Below are positions 27,264 through 36,131 of a stretch of 64,000 bases of DNA, piece by piece; the stretch's first letter is position 1; every line of letters begins with the position of its first letter. Position numbers and translations under genes: made by a program. A model generated the notes under the pieces. The model was not told the DNA's origin and did no database searches. It worked only from the letters and a program-made list of their open reading frames with translations. This DNA comes from Saccharospirillum sp043196875 (GTDB taxonomy: Bacteria; Pseudomonadota; Gammaproteobacteria; Pseudomonadales; Natronospirillaceae): contig NZ_JBEBMX010000001.1 of assembly GCF_043196875.1 (NCBI RefSeq), forward strand, positions 744,001-808,000, given 5' to 3'.

Positions 27264-29330
27264 TTACTGCAACAGCGAAATATCGGCCACCTGCAGGAAC
27301 AACTGACGCAGGCATGACAGCACGGCCAGACGATTGGCGCGCACGGCGGCATCGTCGGCCATTACCATCACGCCGTCGAAGTAGGCGTCGACGCTGTCAC
27401 GCAAACCGGCAAGACGTTGCAAGGTAGCTTGGTAATCGCTCGTCGCCAGCAACGGCGATACCTCCGCCTCGGCCGCTTGAATAGCGCTCCACAACTGGCC
27501 TTCCGGCGCTTCACTGAACAGCTTGGTATCCACCTCAGCCGCCACCTCATCGCCCGCCTTGCTGAGCAGGTTCGAGACTCGTTTATTCGCTGCCGCCAAG
27601 GCTTCGGCCTGATCCAGTACCGAGAAGTTGGCAACGGCTTTGACGCGACGATCGATATCCAGCGGACGACTCAATTCCAGCGCACGCACCGCCTGGAAGA
27701 CGTCCGGACGAATACCGGCATCGCTGTACAGCGCACTAAAACGATCCAGCGCATAGCTGACCACCTGCTCCACGACAGAATCGCGCTGCGGCAAGTCGGC
27801 GTGTTGATCGGCGGCGTATGCCACCAGCTCACGCAAGTCCAAATCCAACTCACGTTCGACCAGAATACGCAGCACACCCAAGGCTGCCCGACGCAATGCA
27901 AACGGATCCTTGGTACCGGTCGGTGGCTGGCCGATGCCGAACAGTCCGGCCAGATTATCCAGTCGATCCGCCAGAGCGACGGCCATACCAGCGCGCATTT
28001 TGGGCAGTTCATCGCCAGCACCGGCGGGCAGATATTGCTCGGCAATGGCCTGGGCGACGTCCGGCTTCTCGCCGTCGTTCAAAGCGTAGTAGTAACCGGC
28101 AATGCCTTGCATGTCGTCGAATTCAAACACCATGTCGGTGACCAGATCGGCCTTGGCCAACCAGGCAGCGCGCTCGGCGCTGTCGACATCATCACCCAAG
28201 CGACGGGCGATCTCGGCAGCGATGGCTTTCAGGCGCTCAGCCTTTCCATAAAGCGTGCCCAGTTGCTGCTGGAAGGTAACGGCTTTGAGTTTTTCCACCC
28301 GATCAACCAGCGGTGTTTTGCGGTCGGTATCCCAGAAGAAGGCGGCATCGGCCAGGCGTGGACGAATCACTTTCTCGTTACCGGCAATCACCTGAGCCGG
28401 ATCGCGGCTTTCCAGGTTGGCGATAAACACAAAGCTCGGCGCCAGTTCACCCTTATCGTTGACGGTTGGGAAATACTTCTGGTGTTCCTGCATGGAGGAG
28501 ATCAGCGCTTCGGCCGGAACATCGAGGAAGCGTTGTTCAAAGCGACCGAGCAACGCCACCGGCCATTCGTTCAGAGCGGTCACTTCGTTGAGCAGATCGT
28601 CATCGATCACCACCTGGACGCCCGCCTCTTGGGCGACGCGCTCGGCTTCGCGCTTGATGGTATCGCGACGCTCGTCAAAGTCGGCCAATACATAGGCTTT
28701 TCTCAACGCCTCGGCGTAATCCGCCGGCTTGCTCAAAGCGATCGCCTCGGGGGCATGGAAGCGATGGCCACGGCTCTCATTACCGGATTCAACGCCGTAG
28801 ACTTCAGCCGGTACCACCTCGTCACCGAGCAACATCACCAGCCACTGCACCGGACGCACGAATTCAGCGCGACTGTTACCCCAGCGCATGCGCTTGGGAA
28901 TCGGCAAGGTATCGAGCGTTTGCTGCACCAGTTCAGGCAGCAGTTGCAACGCCGGCTTACCCGGTTCGACGCCGCGATACACCAGCCACTCGCCTTTATC
29001 GGTGTCCATGCGTTCCAGTTGATCGACGCTGACACCATTGGAACGGGCGAAGCCTTCGGCGGCCTTGGTTGGATTGCCGTCGGCATCGAAAGCGGCTTTC
29101 ACCGCCGGGCCACGACGCTCAAAGGCTTCATCCGGCTGCGCCAGTTGCAGACCTTCTACCCACAGCGCCAGGCGACGTGGGGCGCCGTAACGATGGCTGT
29201 TGCCGTGGCTGAGACCAGCGCTTTCCAGGCGTTGCAGCAGACCTTCGGCAAAGGCGTCCTGCAGCGATTTCAATGCTTTGGGGGGCAGCTCTTCGGTGCC
29301 CAGTTCGATCAGAAAATCGGCCTGTGTCAT
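27264..29330 (-). CDS. glyS: Glycyl-tRNA synthetase beta subunit
   Basis: A 688-residue protein, the tRNA-binding chain of the alpha2-beta2 glycyl-tRNA synthetase. The N-terminus FLIELGTEELPPKALK, GYGAPRRLALWVEGL-like segment, and MQEHQKYFPTVNDKGEL are family hallmarks; the C-terminus carries the anticodon-binding domain. Length matches the family (about 689). Start overlaps the glyQ stop by four bases. Its complement contains a 640-codon open frame, which is a shadow of the codon bias. Confidence 0.97.
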   Translation of the reverse strand: MTQADFLIELGTEELPPKALKSLQDAFAEGLLQRLESAGLSHGNSHRYGAPRRLALWVEGLQLAQPDEAFERRGPAVKAAFDADGNPTKAAEGFARSNGVSVDQLERMDTDKGEWLVYRGVEPGKPALQLLPELVQQTLDTLPIPKRMRWGNSRAEFVRPVQWLVMLLGDEVVPAEVYGVESGNESRGHRFHAPEAIALSKPADYAEALRKAYVLADFDERRDTIKREAERVAQEAGVQVVIDDDLLNEVTALNEWPVALLGRFEQRFLDVPAEALISSMQEHQKYFPTVNDKGELAPSFVFIANLESRDPAQVIAGNEKVIRPRLADAAFFWDTDRKTPLVDRVEKLKAVTFQQQLGTLYGKAERLKAIAAEIARRLGDDVDSAERAAWLAKADLVTDMVFEFDDMQGIAGYYYALNDGEKPDVAQAIAEQYLPAGAGDELPKMRAGMAVALADRLDNLAGLFGIGQPPTGTKDPFALRRAALGVLRILVERELDLDLRELVAYAADQHADLPQRDSVVEQVVSYALDRFSALYSDAGIRPDVFQAVRALELSRPLDIDRRVKAVANFSVLDQAEALAAANKRVSNLLSKAGDEVAAEVDTKLFSEAPEGQLWSAIQAAEAEVSPLLATSDYQATLQRLAGLRDSVDAYFDGVMVMADDAAVRANRLAVLSCLRQLFLQVADISLLQ

Positions 29331-30295
29331 GCGTTTTGATCCTTACTGTCGGCGTCGTCGGCACCGAGAATTTCATCACGCAGCGCCTGCGGCGCCATCG
29401 GGAAGCCCAGCGCTTTGCGGGCGTCGTAATAGGATTGCGCCACCGCCCGCGACAGCGTCCGCACGCGCAGAATGTAGCGCTGGCGTTCAGTCACCGAAAT
29501 GGCGTGACGGGCGTCGAGCAGGTTGAAGGTGTGACCGGCCTTAAGAATCTGCTCGTAGGCGGGCAACGGCAGGTTGGCGTCGATCAGCTTTTGGGCTTCG
29601 CCTTCGTGGTATTCGAACTGGCGGAAGAGGTTATCAACGTCGGCGTATTCGAAGTTATAGGTCGATTGCTCGACTTCGTTCTGCAGGTAGACATCGCCGT
29701 AAGTTACTTCAGTGCCATCCGGGCCAACGGTCCAGATCAGGTCGTAGACGTTATCGACGTCCTGAATGTACATCGCCAGTCGTTCCAGACCGTAAGTCAG
29801 CTCGCCCGATACCGGATAACATTCGATGCCACCGACTTGCTGGAAGTAGGTGAACTGAGTCACCTCCATGCCATTCAACCAGATTTCCCAACCCAGACCC
29901 CAGGCGCCCAGCGTCGGGTTTTCCCAGTTGTCTTCAACAAAACGGATGTCATGCACCAATGGATCGATGCCGATGGCTTTCAGTGAACCCAGGTAGAGTT
30001 CCTGAATGTTGCTCGGGTTCGGCTTGAGGATCACCTGATACTGGTAATAGTGCTGCAGGCGGTTGGGATTTTCGCCGTAGCGGCCATCGGTCGGGCGGCG
30101 TGACGGCTGCACATAAGCTACGTTCCAGGTTTCCGGACCGAGCGCGCGCAAGAAGGTTGCCGGGTGGCTGGTGCCGGCGCCGACTTCCATATCCAGTGGT
30201 TGCAGAATGACGCAACCCTGGTCCGCCCAGTATTGCTGCAGCGTCAGGATCAAACCTTGGAAGGTCAGGCGATTATTGGCAGTCGTATCAGTCAC
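29327..30295 (-). CDS. glyQ: Glycyl-tRNA synthetase alpha subunit
   Basis: A 322-residue protein carrying the class II catalytic core (GTSHPATFLRALGPE, PSRRPTDGRYGENPNRLQHYYQ in part). I choose GTG 30295 (MTDTTANNRLTFQG), since E. coli GlyQ begins just before TFQGLILTLQ and a -10-like TATAAT lies 59 bases upstream at 30354-30359. The ATG at 30355 overlaps that box and would put a start inside the promoter. First gene of glyQ-glyS(-plsC). Confidence 0.95.
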   Translation of the reverse strand: MTDTTANNRLTFQGLILTLQQYWADQGCVILQPLDMEVGAGTSHPATFLRALGPETWNVAYVQPSRRPTDGRYGENPNRLQHYYQYQVILKPNPSNIQELYLGSLKAIGIDPLVHDIRFVEDNWENPTLGAWGLGWEIWLNGMEVTQFTYFQQVGGIECYPVSGELTYGLERLAMYIQDVDNVYDLIWTVGPDGTEVTYGDVYLQNEVEQSTYNFEYADVDNLFRQFEYHEGEAQKLIDANLPLPAYEQILKAGHTFNLLDARHAISVTERQRYILRVRTLSRAVAQSYYDARKALGFPMAPQALRDEILGADDADSKDQNA

Positions 30296-30353
30296 AGCGG
30301 TCAGCCCCGGTGCTTGTTCGAATTTGGATGGTTGGTCAAAAACAGAGCGCCGC

Positions 30354-30382
30354 ATTATACATAGGCGGGCGTGGTGGGTCAC
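30354..30382 (-). promoter_or_regulatory. glyQ: Candidate sigma-70 promoter of glyQS
   Basis: On the minus strand a perfect -10 TATAAT (30354-30359) lies 17 bases from a GTGACC -35-like hexamer (30377-30382). It would give a leader of about 50 bases before GTG 30295. The -35 box is poor, so the call is moderate. Confidence 0.5.
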
Positions 30383-30406
30383 CGCAGGCCAGGGCCGCAA
30401 AAACAA

Positions 30407-31039
30407 TTATTGATCGGCGCGAAAGGCACACAGGAAAATACGCACGCATTCGCGCGCGTGTTGATCCAACCAGTCAGCGCCGGGCAGGTTACTGGTACCG
30501 AGCAACATGGCGTTGTTGGTCGGCTCGCCCATCAACAGCCAATTAAAGTGGCTGGCGGCGGCTTTGGCATCGGCAACCTGGAGTTCACCCTGCTGACAAT
30601 AATGCTCGATAGCGCGGGTCAGCCGATCGATGGAATAGGCCGGGCCCTGCTCGTGCAAAGCGCGTCCCAATTCAGGAAAACGATCCGACTCGGCAATCAC
30701 CAGGCGACGCAATTCCAATAGTTCCGGCGTTATCACGATGCGCAGTTGCTCGGTCGCAAAGCTCAGCAGAAAAGCCTCGGCGTCTTGGTCGTCATAAGGG
30801 TCCTCTACACGTTGCCGATGAGCCGCCGCACCGCCACCGGTAAGACTGGCCACCAGCTCGACAAAGAGCGCCTCTTTAGAGTCGAAGTGGGCGTAGATGG
30901 TCTGTTTCGAGACGCCCGCCAGTTCCGCCAGCGTATCCATGCTGGTGCCAACATAGCCGTGCCGGAAAAATACCCTTTTGGCGGCCTGTAGAATTTTCTC
31001 ACGACTGCGTCTGGCGCGAACTTGCGGTCCCGTTGTCAT
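30407..31039 (-). CDS. TetR family transcriptional regulator
   Basis: A 210-residue regulator: N-terminal helix-turn-helix (residues about 10-55: RSREKILQAAKRVFFRHGYVGTSMDTLAELAGVSKQTIY, shown here only as its first half in practice) and a C-terminal ligand domain of the common TetR_C_7/AefR-like kind (LVIAESDRFPELGRALHEQGP). It is divergent from a GFA-type gene and a DUF6958 gene and probably controls them via the palindromes at 31094-31115. The ligand is unknown. Confidence 0.93.
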   Translation of the reverse strand: MTTGPQVRARRSREKILQAAKRVFFRHGYVGTSMDTLAELAGVSKQTIYAHFDSKEALFVELVASLTGGGAAAHRQRVEDPYDDQDAEAFLLSFATEQLRIVITPELLELRRLVIAESDRFPELGRALHEQGPAYSIDRLTRAIEHYCQQGELQVADAKAAASHFNWLLMGEPTNNAMLLGTSNLPGADWLDQHARECVRIFLCAFRADQ

Positions 31040-31093
31040 CCAGCATCCCCCTGCTCTTCAAGCCCAGTGTAGCCAGTTGCGATTGACCAACCA

Positions 31094-31115
31094 AACTAGA
31101 CCGTCTAGTCTAGTT
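31094..31115. promoter_or_regulatory. Overlapping TetR-type operators
   Basis: AACTAGAC (31094-31101) and GTCTAGTT (31108-31115) form a perfect 8-base inverted repeat; inside it CTAGAC-C-GTCTAG (31096-31108) is a second perfect dyad sharing arms. The core TAGACCGTCTA resembles many known TetR operators. It lies in the 104-base divergent region between the TetR gene and the GFA-type gene, so one site can repress both. Confidence 0.75.
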
Positions 31116-31143
31116 AGAACAAAAATCACCCAGGTATCTGGCC

Positions 31144-31689
31144 ATGTCTGCCGAAACACCTTTGCGTTGCCGCTGTGGGAAAACCCAACTTACAGTGCAG
31201 GGCGAGCCGATTCTCAGCGCTGAATGTCTGTGCAACAGTTGCCGGCAGGCGGGCCTGGTTCTGCAATCTTTAGCCAACGCGCCGGTGGTGCTGAATGACT
31301 ACGACGCCACCTCTTTTGTGCTCTACCGCAAAGACCGGGTGCGTTACCTCAGCGGCGTCGAAACACTGCGCGAACACCGCCTGACGCCCACCCGCAAGAC
31401 CCGTCGTGTGATCGCCACCTGCTGCAACACCCCGATGTTTCTGGAGTTTTCGCAAGGTCACTGGCTCAGTCTGTACAGCCAACTGTGGCCAGAACAGCAA
31501 CGACCCAGCCCGAAACTGCGCACCATGGTCAGCGATCTGCCGGACAAAGGCGCTGCGCTGCCAAAGGACATTCCTAATTATCGTTACCAGTCCGTGGGCT
31601 TCTTTTTCAAACTGCTGACTGCCTGGGCGGCCATGGGTTTTCGCACGCCGGCCATGCCCGCCATCAACGGAGCCCTGGATGAGCGCTGA
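31144..31689 (+). CDS. GFA-family (glutathione-dependent formaldehyde-activating-like) zinc protein
   Basis: A 181-residue protein with the cysteine pattern of GFA/Gfa-like zinc proteins: C9 and C11 (CRCG), C28, C30 and C33 (CLCNSC), plus CC further on (ATCCNT). The rest fits the DUF6151-like branch. Members bind zinc and sometimes glutathione adducts; the function here is unknown. It starts 104 bases from the divergent TetR gene, behind its probable operator, and overlaps the next small gene by eleven bases. Confidence 0.8.
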   Translation: MSAETPLRCRCGKTQLTVQGEPILSAECLCNSCRQAGLVLQSLANAPVVLNDYDATSFVLYRKDRVRYLSGVETLREHRLTPTRKTRRVIATCCNTPMFLEFSQGHWLSLYSQLWPEQQRPSPKLRTMVSDLPDKGAALPKDIPNYRYQSVGFFFKLLTAWAAMGFRTPAMPAINGALDER

Positions 31690-31981
31690 TAACGACAAAA
31701 TAGCCATCGAAAGCATTACCTCGCCGCACCACATTCAGCGCGTTGATCGCTCCAAATACGAAGCCATGCGCGCGGCGCTGTTGGCGGTTCTGCCCGATAC
31801 GCCGCCCGGATTGAGCGTCGCTGAAGCCAAGGCGGAACTGTTGCCACTACTGCCTGACGCTTTGTTCCCGGCGGGCGCCAAAGCCGGTTGGTGGTTAAAA
31901 GCTGTGCAGTTGGATTTGGAAGCCAAGGGCTTAATACAGCGGGTTGCTGGCAAGCCGCTCCGCTTACATCGAAACGGCTAA
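31679..31981 (+). CDS. DUF6958 family small protein
   Basis: A 100-residue protein with the recognisable pattern IESITSPHHIQRVDRSKYEAM, LLAVLPDTPPGLS, LFPAGAKAGWWLKAVQLDLEAKGLI and a C-terminal RLHR. I recall this as the DUF6958 family, found mostly next to transport or regulatory genes; the function is unknown. A winged-helix-like fold (KYEAMRAALL ... AGWWLKAVQLDLEAKG) is plausible. It overlaps the preceding GFA-type gene start-to-stop and its stop codon overlaps that of the convergent trkH gene. Confidence 0.75.
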   Translation: MSADNDKIAIESITSPHHIQRVDRSKYEAMRAALLAVLPDTPPGLSVAEAKAELLPLLPDALFPAGAKAGWWLKAVQLDLEAKGLIQRVAGKPLRLHRNG

Positions 31982-33426
31982 CTGCGCCAGAATTGCGGTG
32001 AGAACAACACCAGCAGAGTGAAGATTTCCAGCCGGCCGAGCAGCATGGCAAAACACAACAGCCATTTGGCCAGCGCCGGTAGGTCGGCGTAGTGAGCCGC
32101 AACGTCGCCCAGACCCGGGCCGAGGTTATTGATCGAAGCGCCGACGGCCGACCAGGCGGTATCAAAATCCAGGCCGGTGCCGAGCAGCGCGAACAGCAAG
32201 GCGGCGTAGGTAATCACATAGAAACTGAAGAAACCCCAGACCGATTCCACCACTCTGTCTTCGATGCGTCGGTTGCCAATTTTGATCGGGAAGACGCCGG
32301 CCGGATGCACCAGGCGGCGGATTTCACGCAAGCCCTGTTTGATCAGCAACAAGGCGCGAATCACCTTGATGCCGCCAGCGGTCGAACCGGCGCAACCACC
32401 GATAAAAGACGCCATCAGCAACATGAACGGCAAGAACAGCGGCCAGGTGGAGAAGTCAGCGACGCCAAAGCCGGTGGTGGTGAGCACCGACACCGCTTCG
32501 AAAACGCCATAACGTAATGATTCACCGGGGCCATAGGTGCCGGCCAGCCAGAGCACCAGAACGGTCACGGCAATCAGAGCGACGGCAATAACCAGAAAAA
32601 ACCGATATTCCGGATCGAAAAAATACTGCCGTAAACTGCGCATGCGCCAGGCCACAAAATGCAGCCCGAAGTTGGCGACCGACAACAACATAAAGGCGAC
32701 CGCAATCAACTCAATCAAGGGGCTGTCAAAGTAACCAATGCTGGCATCGTGGGTGGAAAATCCACCGATGGCGACGGTGGCAAAGGCGTGACCGATGGCA
32801 TCGAACAACGACATCCCCGCCGCCCAATAAGCCAGCGCGCAGATAATTGTCAGCGCCAGATAGACATACCACAACGCCTTGGCGGTTTCGGTAATGCGCG
32901 GTGTGAGTTTGTTGTCCTTCATCGGCCCGGGCGTTTCCGCACGATACAACTGCATGCCGCCAATACCGAGCATCGGCAGCACCGCTACCGCCAAAACGAT
33001 GATGCCCAAACCGCCCATCCACTGCAGTTGCTGACGATAGAACAACAGGCTTTTAGGCTGATCATCGAGGCCGGTAATCACCGTCGCTCCGGTCGTCGTC
33101 AGGCCGGAAAAACTCTCAAAGAAGGAATCGGTGAAGGTGGTGGTCGCTGCGGGCGCCAGGGTAATGGGAATGGAACCGGCAAAGCCCAGCACGATCCAGA
33201 ACAAAACGGTGATGATAAAACCATCGCGGGTACGCAGTTCGGCCTCGTGTCGGCGCACCGGTAACCAGAACACAAAACCAACGCTCAGCGTCAGCAGAAA
33301 ACCCAGTACGAAGGCGTTGTGGATGCCGTCGCTGTAGATAAAGGACACCAGCACCGGCGGCAACATCGACAGACTGAACACCATCAACAACAAGCCGAGA
33401 ACTTTTAGGGTCAGTCGAAAATGCAT
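31978..33426 (-). CDS. trkH: Potassium uptake protein, TrkH/TrkG family channel subunit
   Basis: A 482-residue integral membrane protein with four pore-loop repeats; recognisable filters are TTTGATVI, TTTGFGV and GGCAGSTAGGIK. It forms the K+ translocating subunit that works with TrkA. Length fits the family (483-485). The stop overlaps the convergent DUF6958 gene. It lies 23 bases behind trkA in the classic def-fmt-rsmB-trkA-trkH order. In a halophile this system balances osmotic up-shock before ectoine accumulates. Confidence 0.95.
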   Translation of the reverse strand: MHFRLTLKVLGLLLMVFSLSMLPPVLVSFIYSDGIHNAFVLGFLLTLSVGFVFWLPVRRHEAELRTRDGFIITVLFWIVLGFAGSIPITLAPAATTTFTDSFFESFSGLTTTGATVITGLDDQPKSLLFYRQQLQWMGGLGIIVLAVAVLPMLGIGGMQLYRAETPGPMKDNKLTPRITETAKALWYVYLALTIICALAYWAAGMSLFDAIGHAFATVAIGGFSTHDASIGYFDSPLIELIAVAFMLLSVANFGLHFVAWRMRSLRQYFFDPEYRFFLVIAVALIAVTVLVLWLAGTYGPGESLRYGVFEAVSVLTTTGFGVADFSTWPLFLPFMLLMASFIGGCAGSTAGGIKVIRALLLIKQGLREIRRLVHPAGVFPIKIGNRRIEDRVVESVWGFFSFYVITYAALLFALLGTGLDFDTAWSAVGASINNLGPGLGDVAAHYADLPALAKWLLCFAMLLGRLEIFTLLVLFSPQFWRS

Positions 33427-33449
33427 GGGGTCCGCCGATGCGTGCTGAA

Positions 33450-34826
33450 TTAGAAGAAGGTGAGCCCAACCTGGAACAAGCGTTCGACATCACTGATGCG
33501 GCGCTTGTCGATCAAAAACAGAATGACGTGGTCGTCCGGCTGAATCACTTCGTCGCTTTGCGCAATCAGCACCTCGTCGTTACGCACGATGGCACCGATG
33601 GTACAGCCTTCGGGCAGGTCGATATCCTCAATGGCACGACCGACCACTTTCGATGAACGCGCATCGCCGTGGGCAATGGCTTCAATCGCCTCGGCCGCAC
33701 CGCGCCGCAGTGAATGCACATTAACGATATCGCCACGGCGCACGTGCGTCAGCAGACTGCCGATGGTGGTCTGCGATGGCGAAATGGCCACATCAATTTC
33801 GCCGCCCTGCACCAGATCGACGTAGGCCGAGTTGTTAATCAGCGTCATCACCTTGCGCGCGCCCAGTCGCTTGGCGAGCATCGAGGCCATGATGTTGGCT
33901 TCGTCGTCGTTGGTCAGCGCCAGGAAGATATCGGTGTCTTCGATGTTTTCGTCGAGCAGCAATTCCTGGTCGGAGGCATCGCCGCGCAACACCACGGTCT
34001 GGTTCAGATGTTCACTGAGCAGGCGGCAGCGCTCTTCGTTGTGTTCGAGAATTTTCACCGAGTAACGACCTTCAAGCACCGTCGCCAAACGAAAACCGAT
34101 GTTGCCGCCACCGGCGATGATGATGCGTTTGTAGTTGCGTTCTTTACGGCGCAGCTCGCTCATCACCGCACGAATGTCCGATTTGCCAGCAATGAAAAAG
34201 ACTTCGTCTTCGGCTTCAATCACCGTCGAGCCTTCGGGAATGATCGGCCGGTCTTTGCGGAAAATTGCCGCGACGCGCGTCTGCACCGAGGGCATATGTT
34301 GCTTCAGAAAACGCAGTTCCTGGCCGACCAGCGGTCCGCCGTGATAGGCCTTGACCGCAACTAATTGCAGCTTGCCATCGGCGAAATCGAGCACCTGCAG
34401 CGCGCCCGGTGTTTCGATCAGGCGCTGAATATAGTTGGTCACCAGCTGTTCGGGGCTGATCAAGACGTCGACCGGAATGGCCTCGGGCGCAAACAGTTTT
34501 TCACTGTGCTTGGTGTATTGCGGACTGCGGATGCGGGCAATCTTGGTGGGCGTGCGGAACAGGGTGTAGGCGACCTGACAGGCGACCATATTGGTTTCGT
34601 CACTGGGGGTGACAGCGATCAGCAGGTCAGCGTCTTCGGCACCGGCCTGACGCAGAATATTCGGCAACGAGGCCAGGCCCTGGACGGTGCGGATATCGAG
34701 TCGGTCCTGCAATTCACGCAGCCGGCCACCGTCGAGATCCACTATGGTGATGTCGTTGTCTTCGCTGGCCAGATTCTCGGCCAGAGTGGCGCCGACCTGG
34801 CCGGCGCCGAGTAAAATGATTTTCAC
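33450..34826 (-). CDS. trkA: Trk system potassium uptake protein, NAD-binding regulatory subunit
   Basis: A 458-residue cytoplasmic subunit with two tandem RCK domains: the first begins MKIILLGAGQVGATLAENL and the second GGGNIGFRLATVLE around residue 239, each followed by a TrkA-C domain. It gates TrkH in response to nucleotides. Length equals E. coli TrkA (458). It lies nine bases behind rsmB, so the set def-fmt-rsmB-trkA-trkH is probably one transcript. Confidence 0.97.
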   Translation of the reverse strand: MKIILLGAGQVGATLAENLASEDNDITIVDLDGGRLRELQDRLDIRTVQGLASLPNILRQAGAEDADLLIAVTPSDETNMVACQVAYTLFRTPTKIARIRSPQYTKHSEKLFAPEAIPVDVLISPEQLVTNYIQRLIETPGALQVLDFADGKLQLVAVKAYHGGPLVGQELRFLKQHMPSVQTRVAAIFRKDRPIIPEGSTVIEAEDEVFFIAGKSDIRAVMSELRRKERNYKRIIIAGGGNIGFRLATVLEGRYSVKILEHNEERCRLLSEHLNQTVVLRGDASDQELLLDENIEDTDIFLALTNDDEANIMASMLAKRLGARKVMTLINNSAYVDLVQGGEIDVAISPSQTTIGSLLTHVRRGDIVNVHSLRRGAAEAIEAIAHGDARSSKVVGRAIEDIDLPEGCTIGAIVRNDEVLIAQSDEVIQPDDHVILFLIDKRRISDVERLFQVGLTFF

Positions 34827-34835
34827 GTGTGTTCC

Positions 34836-36131
34836 TTACGTCGCCGTCGATTCGGCCTTTTCCAGCAACGCGAAATAGAAGCCATCGTGCCCACCGGGCT
34901 GTGGCAGCCACTGTACCCCGAACTCCGCTGGCGCGTCACCCGCCAGCGTTAACGACACCAGCTGTGCATCGGACTGACGTTGCAAAAACGCCGCTATCCG
35001 CTCGCTGTTTTCACGCGGCAGGATGGAACAGGTCGCGTACAGCATACGACCGCCGGGTTTGAGCGTGCACCACAGCTGCGCCAGCAAACGATCCTGCACT
35101 TGCATCAGGAACTCAATGTCTTTGGGGCGACGCAACAACTTGATATCAGGATGACGGCGAATCACTCCGGTGCCGCTGCAAGGTGCGTCGAGCAGAATGC
35201 GATCGAACGGCTCGCCATCCCACCAGGCGTTGATATCAGCGGCGTCGGCGGCCTGTAATTTGGCGCTCAAGCCCAGGCGGTCGAGGTTTTCGGTGACGCG
35301 CTGCAAGCGGCTGTCATCAATATCCAAGGCCGTCAGATCGATCTTGGCGGATTCCAGCAGATGACCGGTTTTGCCACCGGGCGCGGCGCAGGCATCGAGC
35401 ACTCGTTCGCCGTCCTGCGGTGCCAATAACAAGGCACATTGCTGAGCGGCTTCGTCCTGAACGCTGACCTCGCCGTCGCTAAAACCCGGAATGGCCAAGA
35501 CCGGAACCGGCTGCGCCAAAGTGACAGCGCTGGCGGTTTGCTCGCAGGCGCTGACTTCTAAACCTTCGTTATCGGCTTGCGCTAACCAGGCATCGCGTTC
35601 GAGGCGCGAACGGTTAACGCGCAAGGTCATTGGCCCCTGAACGTTGCCAGCGTCGAGTACTTGCTGCCACTGGTCGGGATAGGCCTGACGCAACTGCCGA
35701 GTCAGCCAGCCGGGATAGCCAGCGGCGTTTTGCAAACCGGCCACCAGTTCGTCGCCCTCACGCTGGAAGCGACGCAAAGCAGCATTGAGTAGCTTGGCGG
35801 CCCAGGGTTTTTTCAGCGGTTTGGTGCCATCGACGGTTTCATAAAGCGCCGCGTGTTCGGGCAGGTCGAGTTGCCACAGCTGGTAGACACCGACCACCAG
35901 CAACATATGAATCACCCGCTCTTTGCGCTGGATCGGCTTATCGAGCAGTTTGCGCGTCAGCTCATCAAGGCTCAGATAATGACGCGCGCAGCCGTAGACC
36001 AGTTGCTGATAAAAGCCACGCTCTTCTTCGGGCAATTGTTCGCGCCGCGAGGGTAATAAGTCGTTCAGTGAGCGGCCTTGATCGACCAGTTGCAGCAAGG
36101 TCTGTGCTGCCAAAACCCGACTGTTGGTCAT
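34836..36131 (-). CDS. rsmB: 16S rRNA (cytosine(967)-C(5))-methyltransferase
   Basis: A 431-residue SAM-dependent rRNA methyltransferase. The N-terminal NusB-like domain (residues about 1-140) and the C-terminal catalytic domain with DACAAPGGKTGHLLE, the nucleophile cysteine in DAPCSGTGVIRRHPD, and the second cysteine in YATCSILPREN identify it as RsmB (Fmu). Its start overlaps the fmt stop by four bases, as in many gammaproteobacteria. Confidence 0.96.
   Translation of the reverse strand: MTNSRVLAAQTLLQLVDQGRSLNDLLPSRREQLPEEERGFYQQLVYGCARHYLSLDELTRKLLDKPIQRKERVIHMLLVVGVYQLWQLDLPEHAALYETVDGTKPLKKPWAAKLLNAALRRFQREGDELVAGLQNAAGYPGWLTRQLRQAYPDQWQQVLDAGNVQGPMTLRVNRSRLERDAWLAQADNEGLEVSACEQTASAVTLAQPVPVLAIPGFSDGEVSVQDEAAQQCALLLAPQDGERVLDACAAPGGKTGHLLESAKIDLTALDIDDSRLQRVTENLDRLGLSAKLQAADAADINAWWDGEPFDRILLDAPCSGTGVIRRHPDIKLLRRPKDIEFLMQVQDRLLAQLWCTLKPGGRMLYATCSILPRENSERIAAFLQRQSDAQLVSLTLAGDAPAEFGVQWLPQPGGHDGFYFALLEKAESTAT

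Noticed and set aside
27417..29339. 640-codon open frame antisense to glyS
   Set aside because: glyS on the other strand is a clear full-length family member; the antisense frame arises from GC-rich third positions and shows no domain or ribosome site.
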